Below, in pieces: positions 58,927-64,000 of a stretch of DNA of 64,000 nt. Source of the DNA: Neurospora tetraspora (taxonomy: Eukaryota > Ascomycota > Sordariomycetes > Sordariales > Sordariaceae); assembly GCF_033439725.1 (NCBI RefSeq), contig NW_026944383.1:7502001-7566000 (forward strand), read 5' to 3'. Under the pieces are notes generated by a model. It saw nothing but the letters and a program-made list of their open reading frames with translations, did not search any database and was not told the DNA's origin. Within the stretch, counting starts at the first letter, position 1, and every line of letters begins with the position of its first letter. The translations under genes and the position numbers were made by a program.

Positions 58927-60981
58927 TCAAGAGATGAAGAAGTCCTGGAGTGGATCAATGGGTACCGTATCCTGAGTCTCCATCATGTCATTCGCCTTGT
59001 CCGCCCCGCCAAAGGCCTCTCCCTCCATCAAACCGTATATATACGATTCCCCAATCAGCGAGTAGGTTCCATCATCCCTATCCCTCAGGACAAACGGAAC
59101 ACCGGCGCTCAGAAAACAACAGACCTGATCTCCAACCGAAGATCTTTGAGGAACAACACCAAAGTATCCCCTGTCCGTCATAGCCAACTGCCTATTGGCT
59201 GTGAAGAAACTGATGTAGTCACACACCTCATTGTCTGTCAAAGTTTCTGGGTTCTTAAGCGGAAGTCCATACTCGTATGCAGCCCAGTCAGGTGGATGAA
59301 GTCGCTTCTCTCCTGTTTTGGGTGTCCACTGTCGAGGTATTGAAAGACGAGCTGCTCCTGTAAGTCGCATGTGTCCATCTGCTGCGTCTTCAAATCTCCG
59401 GTTCAAACCCTCACGATATAATCGGCACCTCTTCACGAAATCTTCACACTCGTTGTCGCCAGCATATCTTATGTTGATATGACCACTCACAAACTTGATT
59501 TTGTCGACAGATACGCCACGCACCTTAAGCAGTGCCCTCCCACGGTTATGGATACCTGCGTTAAGTATTGTCGTCGCTACCGTTTGAGGTAGTGCCGGCC
59601 CAGACTGGTAGGAGATTGGCGGATCACCGCCTGCCCGCAAAGGCGTATATACCTCCCCGAACCCAATCATCCATTGTTCCAAATACCTCTCACTCCAGTC
59701 GGGCACCCATGAAGGGAGTCCCTCGAGCACACCGAGACACTTTTCCCGCATCGTTCCGCAACAGCTGAGAAACAACAGACCTACCCTCCGCAACAACCAC
59801 ACTGCGGTTTCCACGTATACCTCTGTTATGGATTTACCATAGTCAGGCTTCAGCGGAAAGTCCTTACTAAGAAACTCCTGCAGGGACAACAGAGCGAACA
59901 CTTTGTCCCGAGGATCAGTCGCCTTATTAATTCGCGCAAGGCACAATAGATCGAGAGTATATCGGTCATCAACCACGTATCGCGGCCAACTCAACTTCTT
60001 GTCGTCCACGGAGATGGAGCCTCCCCAGCCACGGGGCACGATGCGAAGAACGAGGGGCAGAGCAGCGACTGTGGGGAGTTCAATATACCAATTCTCGGTC
60101 TCTCCTGCTGGGCGAGAATCAACGTTTATGTGCAGCGGTCGGAACTTCGACCACTCGACCGATCGTCTACCGCAGTTGAGCAAGGCGGGGAAGCGTTCAT
60201 CCCGCAAACTTCGCGCCCCATGGTAAACCTCTTGAAGTACCCAGATGCGTGAGAACCAAGGACGAGCGTAGAACTCGCTGATTATGTCTCTGATATGCAG
60301 CCCCGTCGTCATATCATAAACACCATGTTCATCGAGCTTGCCGGCCTCGCGATGTCGATGATACTGTACGATGAAGTCAATGGCGGCGTCGCTGGTCGGA
60401 GATTCATCGCCTACGTCAATGACAAGACGAAGACAACGCAAGTAGATCCGGGACATCAGTGCAACTTGGCTGTTGCGCTCCTGGATATCATCCTGGTTGA
60501 TGCAGATGGAATCGATCCATACCGCACGATCACTGTGAACGGGGAGATATGCCAGGCGACGAAGGGCCGAATAACAGTTGTAGGTTACGGACAAAGTGGC
60601 GGCAGAAACCTCTTGCTGAGACGAGGTATCCAACCCAAGGGCCCGTATCGAAACACGATCTTGGAAACGGAAACGGGTTAGGCGGTCATGAAGTGGATAG
60701 GACTGGGAGACACTTCCATCGTGCGACGCTGACGTCGTGATTGGTGTAAGGATGGTGATATCCCGGACGTTTGAGGGATCGCCCCATGTGTACGAGAGCG
60801 CTTGGTAAGGCGGAGCATCTTTGAGAATGTGCTCCGAGAGGGACAGAACTATCTTTGCGTCCAATGTCGGCACGAAATGGATCAATCGGATGAGTTCCTT
60901 GGATCGAAGAGGTGTGTAGCCGTATCTGGGGAGTTGATCGTTTGGAATGGGGGAACCCGAAGTTTCGACCTCGACCTCCAT
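58927..60981 (-). CDS. HET-domain (heterokaryon incompatibility) protein
   Basis: Single-exon frame of 684 residues, ATG at 60981. The HET domain is complete with its three signature blocks: YQALSYTWGDP (about 59-69), AVWIDSICINQDD (about 147-160) and RPWFSRIWVLQEV (about 239-251). RDKVFALLSL follows, as usual for this family, then a long family-specific C-terminal region with LPSWVPDW and a final GDQVCCFLSAGVPFVLRD block. HET proteins trigger cell death when unlike fungal individuals fuse; which partner this one reads is unknown. No stop or frameshift was seen, unlike the two NACHT genes nearby. Its 3' end faces the small membrane-protein gene, 192 bp away. Confidence 0.93.
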   Translation of the reverse strand: MEVEVETSGSPIPNDQLPRYGYTPLRSKELIRLIHFVPTLDAKIVLSLSEHILKDAPPYQALSYTWGDPSNVRDITILTPITTSASHDGSVSQSYPLHDRLTRFRFQDRVSIRALGLDTSSQQEVSAATLSVTYNCYSALRRLAYLPVHSDRAVWIDSICINQDDIQERNSQVALMSRIYLRCLRLVIDVGDESPTSDAAIDFIVQYHRHREAGKLDEHGVYDMTTGLHIRDIISEFYARPWFSRIWVLQEVYHGARSLRDERFPALLNCGRRSVEWSKFRPLHINVDSRPAGETENWYIELPTVAALPLVLRIVPRGWGGSISVDDKKLSWPRYVVDDRYTLDLLCLARINKATDPRDKVFALLSLQEFLSKDFPLKPDYGKSITEVYVETAVWLLRRVGLLFLSCCGTMREKCLGVLEGLPSWVPDWSERYLEQWMIGFGEVYTPLRAGGDPPISYQSGPALPQTVATTILNAGIHNRGRALLKVRGVSVDKIKFVSGHINIRYAGDNECEDFVKRCRLYREGLNRRFEDAADGHMRLTGAARLSIPRQWTPKTGEKRLHPPDWAAYEYGLPLKNPETLTDNEVCDYISFFTANRQLAMTDRGYFGVVPQRSSVGDQVCCFLSAGVPFVLRDRDDGTYSLIGESYIYGLMEGEAFGGADKANDMMETQDTVPIDPLQDFFIS

Positions 60982-61931
60982 GATTCAACTTGCTTTGCGG
61001 TCCACCGCAGGACACCCAGCCAGCTCAACGTTTCGTGGAGTCGTGGACCCTTCTCTGCTCAGATCTCGCGATATTGGCGACGGTTGATCCTTTGGGGTCG
61101 GTGGTAAACAATTGCTCGCAGACCACAAAGGGCGAAAGTTGAACGCTAGCTCGCGGAAATACGATCTGGATCTCGGAAGTGAAAAAGATCAGGCGTTGCA
61201 TTTGCTTCAACGTCAACGGCGTCGGAAAAACTCATCCATACGGACGTTACATTTTGGGCGATTTTTTAGCACTGCCGCGCTACCCCGTTCACCATTGGAC
61301 TGTTTTTGCTTCGATTTCGTCCATTCAAAGCTTCGGTATCACAGACGCCCTACAGTGTACAACTTGACCCTTTTCTGCTTGCCTGTCCTGTCTTGTTTCT
61401 GTATCATTGAAACCTGAGAACTTTTATCTCCGTCGTAATTTCGACGGTCATTGTACTGGAACAGAAGGGAAATGATGATTGCAAAGTTACACAACCCGTG
61501 CCTGGAATTAATTGCGAGAAAGATTACCGTTGACGTATGCGCTGTACTTTCGCGGTTTGCGTTCCTTACACGGCGCTGTCTTGCCCATTTCTACCACCCA
61601 TGAAGTCGCAACCAAGACCATCCACTTTCATATTCTGGAAATAGCACGCAGAGCAGCGGAGACGACCGCCATCTCCCCCGCCGCCGCTGCCGCTCCGCTA
61701 TGCTTACTTGATGGCGCTACTGTTCCGCAGGATTAGTGTAGTAGAGCATTGGCGGCATGGTGCTATCTAACAAAGGACGGGAAGTGGGAAAGAGACAATG
61801 ATAGGAAAAAGATTTAACTTTTTTTTTGTTGAGGTCCGACGACGATCGTAGTGGTGCCTATAAAAAGACTTTCATGCAGGTCACGGAAGGGCCCTGCATG
61901 TAAGTGTCAGAATGCACGGTTAAATAAAAAA
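60982..61931. other. Intergenic DNA up to the copia LTR
   Basis: Upstream region of the HET gene; no supported gene. Small open frames (61112-61417, 61512-61736) have no family features. Confidence 0.5.
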
Positions 61932-62145
61932 TGTGGATAAATCTCTGTATTAATGTGTGTGTGTGTAGAAGAGTGCTGTAGAACCAGAGTTGGGGGCTCC
62001 CAGAGTATTAGGGAGGCTTATAGCCAGATTCTGGTGGTTGGGAGGCTAGTCCTTATTCAGAGCCCTCTTTTTACTGGCTGGATTTAACCCTCCAAATTAA
62101 TATACTTCCCTAGTTAAAGTTTTATAGAGACAAAACTGCCCAAAA
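61932..62145 (-). repeat. LTR-like end of a copia relic
   Basis: It starts TGTGGATAAATC at 61932, directly next to single-copy DNA, and has a GTGTGTGTGTGTAG run (about 61955-61969) and CTGTAGAACC. The same layout (TGTGTGTATGTGTGTAAG, then CTGTAGAC) is found in reverse orientation in the LTR at 18776-19044. Up to about 62090 it is little mutated. The inner end of the LTR is approximate. Confidence 0.5.
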
Positions 62146-64000
62146 CTGTTTAGAAATAACCCTATTTACAATATTATATAATTATCCTAGGATTTATCTC
62201 TTTATTAATTTTATTTATTTTAATGTATACTATTATATTCTCCTATCTTTTCAATTCCCTATTCTCTACTAAATTTATCCTTACTAACTTTATAAACGCT
62301 ATATACTTTTAGAAATCTATTACCTTCGTTAAACCGTCTATAGGTATTTTAACCATTTCTAAATATTTAATTTTTATCCTCCTAGTAAATACCTCTTATT
62401 TTACCTAATATCTATAAATATCTACGTATTTAAACTTTATTATTAGCTTCGTAGCTTCTATAATGAAAATTCTAATGGTTTATTGATTATTATAGATTAG
62501 AATAGAGATAGGATTAATTAGCCTTACTATAAGACTAATAATAAATCTTATTATAAAGAGGGTTTCCTTGGCTATATTAGTAAGTATAATAAATTCTACC
62601 TCGGTTGTAGAGGTAGTTATAATTATCTATTTGGTAGTACCCTAGTAAATTAGCCTTCTAAAGAATTATATTATAAATCCTTACGAATTTTTACAGTCTA
62701 TAGAATTATTTATAAATAACGAATTCGAAGCAATCTAGATTACTTTATTACTTCTATAATAGAGTGCTATATTAGCGGTGGTATAAAGGTAGTAGAATAC
62801 TTTATTTGTAGCCTTATAATAATTTGGACTAAGGTTGTAACTATATTTAGAGAGACGGCTAGTAGCGAAAGTAATATTTAGGCGTATAATAATAGCGGTA
62901 TATAGTATTAAACCTACTTTAATTTAATATAAATATATTAAATAAGGGGAAGCTTTACTTTAAAAGGGAATTAATTCAACATTAGATATAGAGATTAAAA
63001 TAATACGTTTAGTATTTGTAAAGTAGTAAATCTTTTATAAATATAAGCGTTAAAATAATTAGATCTTTCCCATTTAACAGTTTCGAATAATTTTAATACT
63101 TAAGAATTATTATAATTCGTCTTTTCTAATTATATAATATTACTAGCTAAGGTTATCTATATATTCTTATATAGTAGTAGCTTTGTTAGGGTAATACGTA
63201 AAAGTTATATTATTAATATAATAAAAAATAAGCACGTTACCATTAACGAAGATATATAGCTCTTTAAGGATTAATTCGAAACTTATTATTTTTAAAGTAT
63301 TTATAAATTCTCGTTACTAGAGGAATAGGGAATATTATAGGCTATATAGGGCTTTAAATACTTTAAGCATTTTATTTAGAGTTTTATAGCCTAGAAATAT
63401 ATATATATAAATATTTTTATCTATATAAATATTAACGAAAGTATTAATAGCATTATATTAAATAAATTCAAAATTAAATTAGGCGGCTATAGTAATAAAA
63501 GTATAGAAAGAGCAGCTAGCGAAGGTAGAAGCGTACGTCTCCTACCCTACCTTCTTTACTTATTAATTTTTATAAACAACAAAACGGGCTTTAACCTTAT
63601 TAAATTTACTATTTTTAAAGAATTTATACGTATATACTTATATATAATTGAAGATTTATTTACTTCAAATATATCATTCGTCCCTATCGGCCTCTAACTA
63701 AATCTTTATTTTTTTATAATTATTAAAATAGGCTTACTCTATTTATCTAAAAAAGTCTCTAAGGATATAGTAATTAAAAGATTTATAGTTTTTAAGCGCT
63801 AAAGGAAAACAATATTTATAAATAGATTAAACCTTATTTATACGGACTAGGGATTTAAATTCTTCTTTATTAATAATTTTATTATCGTGGATAAGTCGCT
63901 ATAATACTACTTTCGTAACGGGCTTACTATTATATATTATTATAAGTTAGTAAAATCTACTAATATTAAAAGCGGCCTTCTAGGGTTCGAATCCATTATA
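61932..64000 (-). mobile_element. Ty1/copia retrotransposon relic, leaving the window
   Basis: Minus-strand translation through stops shows copia RT. KVFKALYSL lies near 63364, FVNGNVLIFYYINNITFTYY near 63250-63185 (the active site YVDD is now YINN, a G-to-A loss of both aspartates), and RNase H text RRLIY.GTTK...TSTTEVEFIILTNIAK near 62660-62565. The order, high to low coordinates, fits minus-strand orientation with the 3' LTR at 61932. The interior is heavily RIP-mutated and the 5' part lies beyond 64000. Confidence 0.85.

Noticed and set aside
1-64000. CRISPR array, operon or bacterial-type promoter structure
   Set aside because: None seen; introns, tRNA intron and RIP show eukaryotic fungal DNA. 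AT-rich tandem look in the RIP blocks is not regularly spaced.

Overview
The window is nuclear DNA of a filamentous ascomycete (Pezizomycotina, most likely a Sordariomycete). Evidence for this: 47-115 nt GT-AG introns, Zn2Cys6/HET/NACHT gene families, an intron-bearing tRNA-Leu, and two sharply different kinds of DNA. Gene-rich DNA of ordinary composition (about 19.0-21.1, 25.8-61.9 kb) alternates with very AT-rich blocks (1-18.8, 21.3-25.6, 62.1-64.0 kb). In those blocks CpA/TpG is nearly replaced by TpA while CpG persists, the mark of repeat-induced point mutation (RIP).

Layout. 1-19.04 kb: a graveyard of RIP-killed LTR retrotransposons. It holds a Ty3/gypsy pol relic (about 0.5-3.3 kb), an unassigned stretch (3.6-9.2 kb), a second gypsy element (about 9.3-16.2 kb) split inside pol by a nested LTR element (10320-12562, target duplication GTATT), and a Ty1/copia relic ending in a hardly mutated LTR (18776-19044). 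19.3-21.0: MTC1-like gene (-). 21094-25826: complete LTR-TSD-bounded gypsy element (-, target duplication ACAGT) in the divergent promoter between MTC1 and the next gene. 27140-32085: large disordered basic/Gln/Pro-rich protein (+). 32.1-35.1: non-coding, with an 835 bp inverted-repeat element (MITE-like). 35.1-39.5: NLR/STAND gene with NACHT and ankyrins (-), one in-frame TAG. 40.6: tRNA-Leu(AAG) with intron. 41.2-42.2: esterase pseudogene (+) whose visible lesions are all small insertions. 42.2-45.1: second NACHT gene (-), in-frame TAA at codon 43. 45.9-49.1: Zn2Cys6 transcription factor (-). 51.2-51.9: Nudix hydrolase (-). 52.7: tRNA-Arg(TCT). 53.5-55.4: vanillyl-alcohol-oxidase-like flavoprotein (+), convergent with a Baeyer-Villiger-type monooxygenase (55.6-57.1, -). 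58.3-58.7: small gene whose reading frame runs through a TAG into a transmembrane segment (+). 58.9-61.0: HET-domain gene (-). 61.93-64: Ty1/copia relic (-) leaving the window.

How it fits together. Two NACHT genes and one HET gene make this an allorecognition/innate-immunity-like neighbourhood, both NACHT genes apparently broken by one stop each. The VAO/BVMO pair suggests oxidation of aromatic or ketone compounds. The most unusual observations are three otherwise intact reading frames each interrupted by a single in-frame stop (two of them TAG, the codon that Sordariomycete A-to-I mRNA editing can turn into UGG), the insertion-only esterase pseudogene, and the nested and promoter-located retrotransposons with readable target duplications. 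Exon boundaries were placed by eye from splice consensus and frame; no alignment or search was run.
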